NCBI RefSeq assembly: GCF_009905375.1
Contig: NC_133648.1
Location: 306,048,565 to 306,112,564 of the forward strand
Length of the DNA: 64,000 nucleotides
From: Apium graveolens
Lineage: Eukaryota; Streptophyta; Magnoliopsida; Apiales; Apiaceae
Direction: 5' to 3'
Part shown: positions 1 through 9,740 of the stretch, one piece after another
How positions within the stretch are numbered: the stretch's first letter is position 1
How the letters are laid out: the number at the start of each line of letters is the position of its first letter
Made by a program: the position numbers and the translations under genes
The notes under the pieces: model-generated
Told to the model about the DNA's origin: nothing
The model's database searches: none
Seen by the model: the letters and a program-made list of their open reading frames with translations, nothing else

Positions 1-626
1 TCCAGGTTAGTGTACTTTCTTTAAAATGGTAAGAGATCTTCGCTCGGTAAACATCCTCGATTGTGCTTCAAGGAAAATAAAATATGGTGATAAGTCTATG
101 CGTCCGTCATATTCAGTCGAGATTTTCTTGTTAATTCTTAACTCTGGAGTAATCTCAAGAACGTTAGAAATCAAATAGGCCATAGTTCTAGTATATCATT
201 CGCAGATGGACGAGAAGATTAAAACAACGACTAAAGTGCCTCGAATGCGATTCGAAGTGATTAACTAAGTTAATTGAATAGAGAAACATGTGGGAATGAT
301 GTTCAATAACTAGTAGCTATTGCAAACGTTCATGAGCACGAATTACTAGAATTACAAAGAAAAGCTAATTAGTAAGTATTATGCTGGTCCCTTTTGAGGC
401 AGTAAAATAGTCAGGATAAGTGTAAGTAAGTTGGCTTCATTGCCACACGTTTAGCAGATTAATACAGTATTTATACGTGTATACTCAGGAAAAGTAATTT
501 GGCTCCATTATATTTAAAATGGAGACTCGAGTTGAGTTATATGAGCAACAGATAGAATATGATGTCAACGAGAGTTTATTAAGTAATGGTTGATGCTGCG
601 AGTAAAAGTTTATGAAAAGTTGTAAG

Positions 627-683
627 GTTGAGGAATCAACCCGAGAAAATGAGATTGAGATACTTGAAGGTATCACTATATGA
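627..683 (+). pseudogene. Chromodomain tail remnant at the end of a chromovirus pol
   Basis: One frame reads VEESTRENEIEILEGI before a stop, which matches the conserved end of plant chromovirus chromodomains (compare VEESTWELEDAMKNRYP in element B near 62250). In intact elements this domain lies at the C terminus of integrase and directs integration to heterochromatin. Here the conserved tryptophan is an arginine, and the rest of 1-626 has no open frame, so only the tail is recognisable. No coding potential remains. Confidence 0.55.
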
Positions 684-711
684 TCCTTAGAATGATTCTG
701 AGGACAGAATC

Positions 712-729
712 CTTTTAAGGGGGGAAGGA
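712..729 (+). other. Polypurine tract of the family C chromovirus
   Basis: The stretch TTTTAAGGGGGGAAGGA lies directly before the LTR start TGTAACATCC. This is the normal position of the plus-strand DNA priming site in LTR retrotransposons. Confidence 0.85.
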
Positions 730-1311
730 TGTAACATCCGGGATATCGCGTGTAATTATTTTTATTAATAAGTAATTTTTATATGATTATTATGTGATGT
801 ATGGTGAATTATCTAATGATTGATGTGAATATGTGAATGCTTATATGTGATACAGTATAAGTTGGTTATTTTTATTATGACCAGAATAAAATATAGATAA
901 TTACGGTATTTTTCTGGTAATTTTTGGGCTGTCAAATGATTTTTTATTGATTTATGAATTTATTAATTATTTTCTGAATAATTACAAAATTATTTTATAA
1001 AGCCGGGAATCGTCCGACTTCAACTGTTTTTACGTTGTTACAACCCGAAACTCTTCCGAAAACTCCTTCCTAACCTAATCTGGTAATTCCGGACATTTTC
1101 CGTGTTTTGACTTTTTCAATCTGGATTACAATTTTACCCGTGCGCGGCCCGACGCAAGATTTTCGATACGATAACCATTTCGGTGAATCATCAAAACCCG
1201 CATTCTCGAAAGACGGGATATTATTACAATATTTGCGTATAAAGTGTTTTATAAGAAGCCCGGTTTGGATAATTATCCAGTATTGGTACTAAATTGGATT
1301 GTTTTTTTTGC

Positions 1312-1385
1312 AGTTACTTAGCGGCTAAGTAACTAATTTATCGATCCAATACTCGTTTTTGCAGTTACTTGGTGGCCAAGTAACT
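1312..1385. repeat. Tandem pair of 23-bp palindromes upstream of the LTR TATA box
   Basis: Two 23-bp inverted repeats, AGTTACTTAG-CGG-CTAAGTAACT (1312-1334) and AGTTACTTGG-TGG-CCAAGTAACT (1363-1385), lie 51 bp apart inside a short tandem repeat. The second differs from the first by paired changes in both arms, so dyad symmetry is kept. The relative at 18003-21319 keeps one imperfect copy near 20724-20745. The location, about 35-110 bp upstream of the TATA box, suggests a binding site for a dimeric factor. Confidence 0.75.
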
Positions 1386-1420
1386 AATTTAACGATCCAA
1401 CACGAACCAATATTCCAAAA

Positions 1421-1430
1421 ATATATATAG
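1421..1430 (+). promoter_or_regulatory. TATA box of family C LTR
   Basis: ATATATATAG is followed by CCCTTTTATC. At the same LTR position the inverted relative has GTATAAATAG followed by TCTTTTTCTT, so a TATA element is conserved while its flanks vary. This would set the start of the element transcript. Confidence 0.65.
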
Positions 1431-2439
1431 CCCTTTTATCATTTTATTTTATTCGAATAATCACAATCAGTTAGTAAAACCCCGTAAAATTTAGAGAAAA
1501 TGTTGAATTCACGTCGTGTTCTTCATAATCAACGAACGAACAAAGGCGTTACCGAACTCTGATTCAAGTGTGCGATATATTAAAACGAAGCTCTCAAAAA
1601 GTACTTTTTGAATCAATCAACCATTTCAGTGCAGAAATCAAAGTGCTTTTGTTATTTATTTATTTTAATTCGAATTATTTGATGGTTAAAATATGAATTT
1701 TTGTTCTTGATGTTGTTGATATGATTTGATGATTCCATCGTGTATATAATATTTTTCGGGTCAGTTTGGTATATTATATGTCAAAAATAGAGTTCAATAA
1801 CATATAGAAAAGGGTGTTTGATTCTCAGAAATAAAATTAGGGTTCTTGGTATGAATGTTCTTGATTGAAAATTAGGCGTTTCTTTGTGTGGGGTTATTTG
1901 TTATAATTAATTGTAGCAATGTGTAGATTGTCCAAAGATGATTCGATTGATGTATATATAAAGAACAAACGATTAATGGAAGGGTGTAATCAGAAAATCG
2001 GGGTTCTCCGGCCGCAAACTTCGATTGAATTTTCCGGTTAATTCGTTGATTGTTTGGGTGAAATGAATCTACAGATACGTTCCTGGAGCAACTAGCATTA
2101 TTTCCTGTTAATTGGAACCATTTCTGGGTGGTTTTTCAGTCACCAGAAAAGCTCATGGACGGCGTCCATGGCTTTCCGGCGAGCTTGGGGGAGACGACTT
2201 TAAAATTTACAGTTTAGTTCCCCAAGTTTTGCAAATTTTGCGTTTTTATACTTCTTTTTTAAAGATTTTTAAAAATCAAATTTCAGTTTTAAAAATACTC
2301 AAAAATCAGATTTCTATTTTGTTATTTTCAAAAAAATTTATACTTTTTTTTATAAAATTTTCAAAAATTGATTTTTATTATTTTAAAACTTCAAAAATTT
2401 TATTATTTCTTTTCTGAAAAATTATTTTAATTACAAAAT

Positions 2440-2590
2440 AAATCTCAAATATTTAATTAATTAATTTTAGTTGATAATTAATAATTTAATTAGTCAATTA
2501 ATTTAAATATTTATTGATTAATTAATTTAATTAGTTATTAATTAATTTTAATTGATTATTTAATTGGATTTAATTATTTAATATTGATTT
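2440..2590. repeat. AATTAATTA-rich low-complexity tract in LTR C
   Basis: About 150 bases of almost pure A/T built from overlapping TTAATTAA-like words. The counterpart in the inverted solo LTR is at about 19560-19690. It is part of the LTR and contains no gene. Confidence 0.7.
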
Positions 2591-4336
2591 AAAAATTCCG
2601 AAAAATAGTTTCGAGCTTCAAAATATTATTTAAAATAATTTTCAAGGCTAGATAATTATTATAAAATTATTTTAAAGTCATATTCGGGTGTTCGGACCCT
2701 ATTATTTAATTATAAATTGATTCGGAGTCCCGTTTTAATTCCGAAAAATGTTCAAAAATTCGTGTTAAATACCTGGAAAATCATTTTGACCCCGAATCTT
2801 CGTTGAAAAATTATTTTGATCGAATATCTTGCGTTCTATGTGCTACGTGCTAACTGATTGATGTGTTATATGCCTATGTGGTTATGGTTTGACTGTTTTA
2901 GTCATAACATTTAATCCGTAAATCGGATTTGGGTGAAATGAAGGGTAGATAAAAGCTTATGACGTCTATGTGTTGATTAGAATAATATGAGTATGAATAA
3001 TTGATAGATACTTGTGATGCCTAGTAGAGTCAGCGAGGCATAGAAAAGGAAATCAGTGATCCATAAATAGAATTAAAGTGTAGAAAGAGAAGGAAAGTGA
3101 TTAAAAAATAGAAGCAAGGCATAGAAAGAGAATAAAAGTGGTTGATGAATAAAACTGTTAGATGAGTACAAGTAAAGTGGAAATCGTTGGTGATAAGGCA
3201 AGTACTTCTGAACCTTTCTTCAAGATATATTACAAATATTTTCGAACTATTTCATAATATGCCACTATTATTCAAAATAACTCTTGTTTTATATTGCAAG
3301 CGCTTTAAACTATTTAACCTTGAACCCTGATTCTTATTAATCTTGAGCCATAAGCCTTATTCTTCATAAACTGTTGATTGTTGAATTCCCATATACGAGC
3401 CAGACACATACGATACTACTCCACAAATACATATCTACCACATACTGAATTCTGATATTAAATTGCTTGACATACCAACCCTTATTCCTTGTTTAACAGA
3501 AGACCAATTGTTGGAACCCTTGAAACCTTGGTCTTCTACTTTCTGATTCTTTCCTTGATTGAAAGCCAATCTTTTTAAATTCCCTGTTATGCCTTCATGG
3601 TGTTATGAATCACCCTGTACTTCAAGATAAATGTTGTTTATGATTCAGCGTATGGATTTACATTGGTTATCATATTTAATTATTTTAGAATTGGATGGTT
3701 TTATAAATGTGTGTCAGGTTTGTGGTCAGACCAGATTCGTGGTCATAATAGGCCAATGCATGCTTTGGATCTAGTATATAGGGCAAAGCTGAGAGCTTTG
3801 CTCGGGATTAGTGCGTGACTGATCAGCAGCCTAACCTTGGTTTTTAAAATGAAAAGTGAATATCCAATTCTAATCATTGCTTATTCAGAAACTTGATTCT
3901 TCTGAATCATTTCAATTGGTTATTGTTTAACCTCATTTATTGCTATTATGACTTGCTGAGCTAGTTAGCTCACTCTTGCAAATCTTTTTATGTTTTTAAC
4001 AGTTGAAAAGGAAATTATTGGTAACGAGGATTCCCAGTCCAGTGTGTGAGCTAGGATTCCAGGTTGAGTTGAATCGAGCTAGCAGGAGCTTTATATTGTA
4101 GAGAAGTTATGCAACATTGTACGAACGATATCATTATTAATTGTACGTTGAACTAGTTGGGATTTGGTACGATGTAATAAAAGTTAAGGTTGTGGCTTGT
4201 TTTCATACTTTAACCTGTTGCGATCCGTGGTTGTGTAAAGAAGGGTCAATGCATATAATACTTTATATACAGGTTTAAATATTGTGGTGTGTCTTCTGAG
4301 CCCCAAACTTCTGACCCGGGTTTGGAGGACGTGACA

Positions 4337-4728
4337 ACTACACCTAATTGGGATGAACCTTTTGAAATGATGTGCGATGCAAGTGACTATGCAGTTGGAG
4401 CAGTTCTTGGGCTGAGAAAGAACAATATATTTCATGTGGTCTACTATGCTAGTAAGACCCTCAATGGTGCTCAACTGAACTATACTTCTACTGAGAAAGA
4501 GCTATTGGCTATTGTCTATGGTTTTGAGAAGTTTCGATCTTATTTGCTTGGGACGAAGGTGACAGTTTTCACTGATCAAGTTGTGATTCGCTATCTCGTC
4601 TCGAAGAAGGACTCGAAGCCTAGACCGATTTGATGGGTTCTTTCACTTCTGGAATTCGAGTTAGAGATCAAGGACAGAAAGGGTACTGAGAATCAAGTCG
4701 CTGATCATCTCTCTCATTTAGAAGATTG
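4337..4728 (+). pseudogene. Athila RNase H fragment
   Basis: The frame opens with NWDEPFEMMCDASDYAVG and continues through YYASKTLNGAQLNYTSTEKE, FEKFRSYLLGTKVTVFTDQ and VADHLSHLED. These are the RNase H landmarks of Athila pol; the enzyme degrades the RNA strand during reverse transcription. Reverse transcriptase and everything upstream were separated by the LTR insertion at 4336. A TGA near 4631 interrupts the frame where related proteins carry arginine, consistent with CGA to TGA change. The domain is recognisable but not functional. Confidence 0.85.
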
Positions 4729-6094
4729 AAATGTAACTTAACAGGATAGGACACTGACTAATGAGTCTTTTTATGATGAGCAGCTGTTTGGGGTGCAAGA
4801 GGAAGAACCGTGGTTCGCAGACATTGTGAACTACCTTGTGAGCAACATTTTACCCCCAAACTTGTCTTCTGCTCAAAGAAAGAAGTTTCTTCATGAGGTG
4901 AAGTGATACATGTGAGATGAGCCATTTCTGCTTAGGTAAGGAGCTGGCCAAATCATCAGGAGATGTATTCCGTATAGCGAAATAGGGGGAAGATCTTGCG
5001 AGATTGTCATTCGACTGTTTATGGAGGCCACTATGGTAGAGAAAAGACTGTAGCTCATATCCTTCAATCAGGATTCTTCTGGGCTACATTGATTAAGGAT
5101 GCGCATAAGTATTTTAAAGTGTGATGGATGCCAGCGTGTTGATAATATGTCCAAGAGGGATGAGATGCCTCATAATGTGCTTCTCGAGGTTGAGGTCTTC
5201 GATGTTTGGCGAATTGACTTCATGGGGCCATTTGTCTCATCTTGCACTAATCAGTATATCTTATTGGCGGTTGATTATGTCTCGAAATGGGTTGAATTCA
5301 AGGCTTTGCTGACGAATGATGCAAAGGTAGTGCTTAATTTTCTTCAAAATTAGATATTCACAAGATTTGGGACTCCGAGAGTCATAATCAGTGACGAGGG
5401 ATCGCATTTCTGCAATCGCAAGTTCACTGCCATGATGCAAATATATAATGTGAATCATCGCATTGCTACAACCTACCATCCTCAGACTAATGGTCAAGCT
5501 GAGGTATCTAAGAGAGAGATCAAGCGTATTCTAGAGAAAGGTGTGTGTCCATTAAGGAAGGATTGGTCTTTGAAGCTGGATGAAGCTGTTTGGGCGTATA
5601 GAACAGCATACAAGACTCCGCTAGGCATGTCACCGTTTCAGTTGGTTTATGGTAAGGGATGTCATTTGCATGTGGAGTTAGAGCATAAAGTATATTGGGC
5701 TTTGAAGAAATTGAACCTTGATATGGATGCAGCTGGTAAGAAACTGATGCTTCAATTGAATGAACTCGACGAGTTTCGGCTTCAAGCATATGAGAACAAC
5801 AAAATGTATAAGGAGAAAGTCAAGAGGTGGCACGATAGGGGTCTAGTGCTCAAATCATTTGTGCCGGGGCAACAAGTTCTTTTGTTCAACTATCGTCTCC
5901 ATCTTTTTCGTAGAAAGTTGAAGTCAAGATGGTCAGGGACGTTTGTTGTCAAAACCGTGTTTCCACATGGAGCGGTGGAGATTTTTGAGAATAATCCAGG
6001 CCAAGCATTCAAGGTGAATGGACAGAGGTTCAAGCAATATTGTGGGGATACGGCAAACCGTGAGGTGGTTAGTGATGTTTTATTGTCCACTTGA
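4729..6094 (+). pseudogene. Athila integrase (interrupted)
   Basis: The first 370 bases contain several stops but still show EEEPWFADIVNYLVSNILPP, the linker before integrase. From 5099 the frame is open except for one TAG at 5351-5353. It contains the zinc-finger end CDGCQR, the core motif WRIDFMGPF (first catalytic Asp), VIISDEGSHF (second Asp) and NGQAEVSKREIK (catalytic Glu), then the Athila C terminus to 6094. The catalytic triad is therefore present, but the stop lies between its first and second residues. The protein would insert element DNA into chromosomes. Confidence 0.88.
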
Positions 6095-6239
6095 TATCGG
6101 GATTCTACGTCAAGCTAACGATGTAAAGCAAACGCTTCTTGGGAGGCAACCAAAGTTTATTGTACATTAGTAGATAGAGGAAGAAGAAAACAAGGATAAA
6201 ACTATAAAAAATCAGAAAAAGAAAAAAATTCAGTGCCAA

Positions 6240-6412
6240 CTACAGAAGCATGGCGCGCCCGCGCTGAGAAGCGGGGCAGCCGTGCTGAAACTCGAGTAGC
6301 ACGACGTGTTGGTATGCGGGGCGGCTGCGCTGGTTTTCCAGAAGCACGACGCGCCCGCGCTGCCAGGCGAGGCGCCCGCGCTGCCAGGCGAGGCACCCGC
6401 GCTGGCTCCCTG
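6240..6412. repeat. GC-rich repeat patch in the Athila spacer
   Basis: In an otherwise AT-rich window this patch is strongly GC-rich. It repeats words such as GCGCCCGCGCTGCCAGGCGA in tandem, with further degenerate copies on its left. A similar patch lies inside the Athila LTR at about 9285-9372. The arginine/alanine-rich open frames over it are by-products of the base composition and are not called as genes. Confidence 0.7.
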
Positions 6413-6700
6413 GACCTGAAAAAAAAAAGAAGTCAGAAAAATGAGAATTTAAACACCAAATCAATTCCCAATAGAATTTTACTCTCCCACTTCCATATTT
6501 CCCTCTCCAAATCAATTTCAATCAACCCCATTACTCCCATTATTCCCACTATCAATTCCCAGTTCTTTTCCTAAACTAATTCTATTCTAAAAATCCCATA
6601 TATATACACCCTTATACATAAACTTGTCCATCACTTCTCAAATTCTCAAACACAAATCTCTTATATACACACATCTTTTCTCTCAACTTGTTCAATCTCA

Positions 6701-7612
6701 ATGGCACCGAAAAGACAAAGAACTCAAGTAGGCAGCAGGACCACCAATTCTTCTAGTGTTGGGGGTGTGAGGCCCAGGTTTGCAACTCCGGAGGCTGAGG
6801 CGGAATATACGAGGCTGCTTTCAAAGCCCATAGCCAAGGAGCGAGGTTTTCTGCCATCGGGGAGGGATGGTAAGTTGTTGGAGATGATTGTGGAGATGGG
6901 TTGGATTGCTTTTTATGAGGCACCAGCTGCGGTGCCTATGATTGTGGTTCGTGAGTTTTACACGAATGCGAAGGCGGATAAGAAAGGTTTTACTGTGTTG
7001 AGGGGGTTGACTGTGGATTACAATGCGGAGGCCATTCGTCGGGTGATAAATCAGCCCGAGAGGCATCCTCAGCAGGAGGATTGAAATGCGATGATCGGTG
7101 AGGATTTTAACTTGGATTTGATTATTGCTACATTGTGTGTTCCTGAGACTCACTGTTCAAGAGGGGCACGAATGAGTATGCCACTTTATCTGCCTCGTGC
7201 ATGAACATGTTTGCACGTACATGGAATTCTTTTCTTTATGCCAACATCATGCCATCTTCTCATGTGAATGATGTTACTGTGGAGCGTGCATGTATTATGG
7301 GGGATTCTTCAGGGAGATTATGTGGATCTCCGGATGGTTATTTATCAGGGTATTTTGAGGTTTTTGTGAGGCAGCATTACGGAGACTATTCCCTATGCGT
7401 CCATTGTGATGAAGCTTTGTGTGGCGGTTGAAGTTCATTGGCCTGCACACGAGCAGCTGCAGCTACCTAGTGCCCCGATTGACCGTAGGACGATAGCAGT
7501 TATGAAGGAGTGGAGAGGAGGTAAGCCTGATCCGAAGGGGCTTGGCTTCACATATGACCACTTGCCGGGTGGCCGTCCAGCAGATCAGATGTATGCTGGT
7601 GGTACAGCTTAG
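6701..7612 (+). pseudogene. Athila env-like ORF (plant transposon protein domain), frameshifted
   Basis: An ATG at 6701 opens a 127-codon frame with a basic N terminus (MAPKRQRTQ), then KERGFLPSGRDG, VPMIVVREFYTNAK and VDYNAEAIRRVI. These match the domain found in the extra ORF of Athila elements. After a TGA at 7082 the same frame continues to about 7190. Two further frames carry TWNSFLYANIMPSSHVNDVT and PIDRRTIAVMKEW, so at least two frameshifts have occurred. The product is often called env-like by position; its function is unknown. I see no signal peptide or membrane span in the preserved pieces. Confidence 0.75.
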
Positions 7613-9061
7613 GCCAGCAGAGCAGTATGGAGAGCGCAGTTGAGCAAGGCCGGTCCTTCACGGTCACAGCAGCAACAGCAAAAAGCAGAGGTTTGCACAT
7701 GATCTCACCCAGGTGTTGGGGACTGCATTCAGAACCACGAGAATTGACATCCAGCGGCCAGTATTTAGTGAGGATTCTATGTACCCGCCGCCTGACACTC
7801 CTAACATGCCACCTCATGAGGGTGATGACCCTGATTCCGAGTAAGTATGCCTGATTCCTTACTATTACCTTCACTGAGGGCAGTGAATATTTTAAGTTTG
7901 GGGTTGATACTTAAAGAACATATGTGTGGGTGTGTCTATATAGTTTGCATAGTCATGACAGTTTAGTTCTATAGTTGCATATTTGCCATGTAGTAGTTTT
8001 TTTTTATTTTGCATGATATTTTGTTGCATATAGTTCATGCATTTGCATTATAACATGATCCCTTAAGTTTACTTTTCAGACTGATTTGTGATATTGATGC
8101 TAGTATAGTGATGTCGTGTATAGTAATGTTAAGTCTTATCAAGTTGATTTGCATGCTAGAAGCAATAAATTTCACTAAGTCTTATAGGTTGCTTGAGTGT
8201 TAGATCATGGTCATGGTTTGTTTGTTTGTCAAGGTTTAATCACTTGTATATATTTAGAATTTTGGATATTCTCTTAATGATAAAATAACATGGATATTTG
8301 AAGATTGGAGAAAAAAATTTGATTTCATTGCTAGTTGTTGTGGCTAAGTGTCAACTGGCTAGTAGCCGGCTCATTTTATATGAGTAGTCTAGGGTTGAGC
8401 GAGATGGAGCGAAACGAACTCGTTCAGAAATCATGTGAAAAAAGAGGAAAATAAAAAAGAAAAGAAAAGAAAAAAATTATATGTGTTATGCATAATTGAT
8501 CACGAGTGGGCTCTTTAATACTCGAGTTATTAAGTTCTTAGGGGACTTTGTGCCTAGTGACCTAAGGCTTTTATAATCTGGAATCCACTAACCTAACGCT
8601 CGTTACATGGGTATTATTGTATAAGTCTTTTGTGGACCTCACTCATTGTATGATTAAATGAGCATATTGTGATTGTTTATGTGTTGTGAATAAAAGCATG
8701 AATCCATATAATAACTACGATTTAAGAATTAAAGTGTTATAAGTCATTTTGTGTTTAGGTTTTATTCTATCTACAACCTTGTGATTGCCTTGATGAGTAG
8801 TGAGTCATGATTATTGATCTAGTTGTGATAGTATATCTGTTAAGCAAATGCACGCACGCACGTTTCTGGCTTGTAAGTTGAATTATGGGATTTGATTGAT
8901 ATTTGTGCGAATAACTGCATTTGTTGAGATGTTGCTCATTGGTTGGTTTAGTTATACTGAGGGGATTATTGCATTCATGTAGCTTGCATTCATGCATTTT
9001 ATTTCTTGTTCTTTGAGTTTGTTTATGCTTGAAGACAAGCATCGGTTCAACTTTGGGGGTG
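7613..9061 (+). other. Noncoding Athila spacer ending in a polypurine tract
   Basis: This stretch lies between the env-like ORF and the 3' LTR, where Athila elements normally have a long untranslated region. I see no gene. The frames at 7627-7854 and 8767-9042 lack recognisable motifs. It ends with ACTTTGGGGGTG at about 9050-9061, the tract expected just before the LTR. Confidence 0.7.
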
Positions 9062-9572
9062 TGTTAAGTGGCATTTATGTCCATTTAGAATGCTCTATAA
9101 AGGCTTGGATTGATGTTTTGAACTCAAGTTATTTGTGTTTTTGCATTTCAGGCATATAACAAGGATCAAGGTGATTTATCATTGCTTTGATGCTAAAATG
9201 GTGTTAGGAAGGTGTCATGAAGATTGTTCGTGCAAAGCCGTCAAGAACCAGCTGAATAAAACAAGCAGAAGAATTTTTTCCAGAAGGTCAGCGCTCCCGC
9301 GCTGTGCTAGCGTGCGCCCGAGCCAGAGAAGCAGAATGTCAGCGCGCCCACGCTAGTGAAGCGCGCGGCTACCCAAGGTCGGGATTTCAGATTCCTGTTT
9401 CAATTAGAAGACTGTTTTTCTGGGCTTTTGGATTTATTGGGCTTCTATATAACGACAACTTAAAGATGTTTTTCCTAACAAAGCTTTTTCCGTCGGCAAC
9501 AAAAAGTCTTCGCCGTATGAAGACAATGAGATGACCTATAACACAATTCAACGAAGGTGAAGAAGACCTATA
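9062..9572 (+). repeat. Truncated 3' LTR of the Athila element
   Basis: The LTR begins TGTTAAGTGGCATTTATGTC directly after the polypurine tract. It carries a GC-rich patch at about 9285-9372. It ends where homology to the family A-type LTR begins at about 9573, so its 3' part is missing. The 5' LTR of this element is not in the window, so the length lost cannot be measured. Confidence 0.75.
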
Positions 9573-9709
9573 ACAGCAAGTTTTCAAACCCTATTATTGT
9601 TATTGTGATGATTACAAGTATATGCAATATCTTGCGATATAAATGCATGAATGTTTTGAAAACGAAATCTTGCGATATAATGCATGTGATTTTAAGTTCA
9701 AATTCTACA

Positions 9710-9740
<31 letters not shown>

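Larger units (their letters stand above)
1..4336 (+). mobile_element. 3' end of a Ty3/gypsy chromovirus (family C), truncated by the window edge
   Basis: The 729 bases before the LTR are the decayed end of an internal domain, closing with a chromodomain-like tail and a purine-rich tract. The LTR that follows begins TGTAACATCC and ends GACGTGACA. It is inserted into the RNase H region of an Athila element, whose coding sequence resumes at 4337. The duplication on the right would be ACTAC (4337-4341); the left copy lies outside the window. A chromodomain at the end of pol and an LTR over 3 kb place it with the Tekay/Del-like chromoviruses. A related inverted LTR lies at 18003-21319. Confidence 0.85.
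730..4336 (+). repeat. 3' LTR of family C chromovirus (3.6 kb)
   Basis: The LTR starts TGTAACATCCGGG and ends GTGACA, keeping TG...CA termini. Its inverted relative at 18003-21319 matches along the whole length, including the start, the TATA region, the AATTAATTA-rich tract and the end. That comparison fixes both boundaries. Landmarks are the paired palindromes at 1312-1385, a TATA box at 1421-1430 and a very AT-rich tract at about 2440-2590. Short open frames inside, such as the one at 2112-2417, are not conserved in the relative and are not genes. Confidence 0.88.
4337..9572 (+). mobile_element. 3' half of an Athila-type Ty3/gypsy retrotransposon
   Basis: The order is RNase H, integrase, a GC-rich spacer, an env-like ORF, a long noncoding spacer, a polypurine tract and an LTR start. 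This is the Athila layout. The left side is cut by the family C insertion at 4336/4337. The right side stops inside the 3' LTR, where homology to a family A-type LTR begins at about 9573. No target duplication is visible because both ends are missing. Several nonsense codons make it defective. Confidence 0.88.

Noticed and set aside
2112..2417. A 101-codon frame in LTR C
   Set aside because: It runs into low-complexity A/T sequence (poly-Phe/Ile/Lys) and is not kept in the related solo LTR.
6233..6574. Arg/Ala-rich open frames on both strands over the GC-rich patch
   Set aside because: Several frames are open at once because of the GC-rich repeat. There is no conserved motif, and the position is the Athila untranslated spacer.
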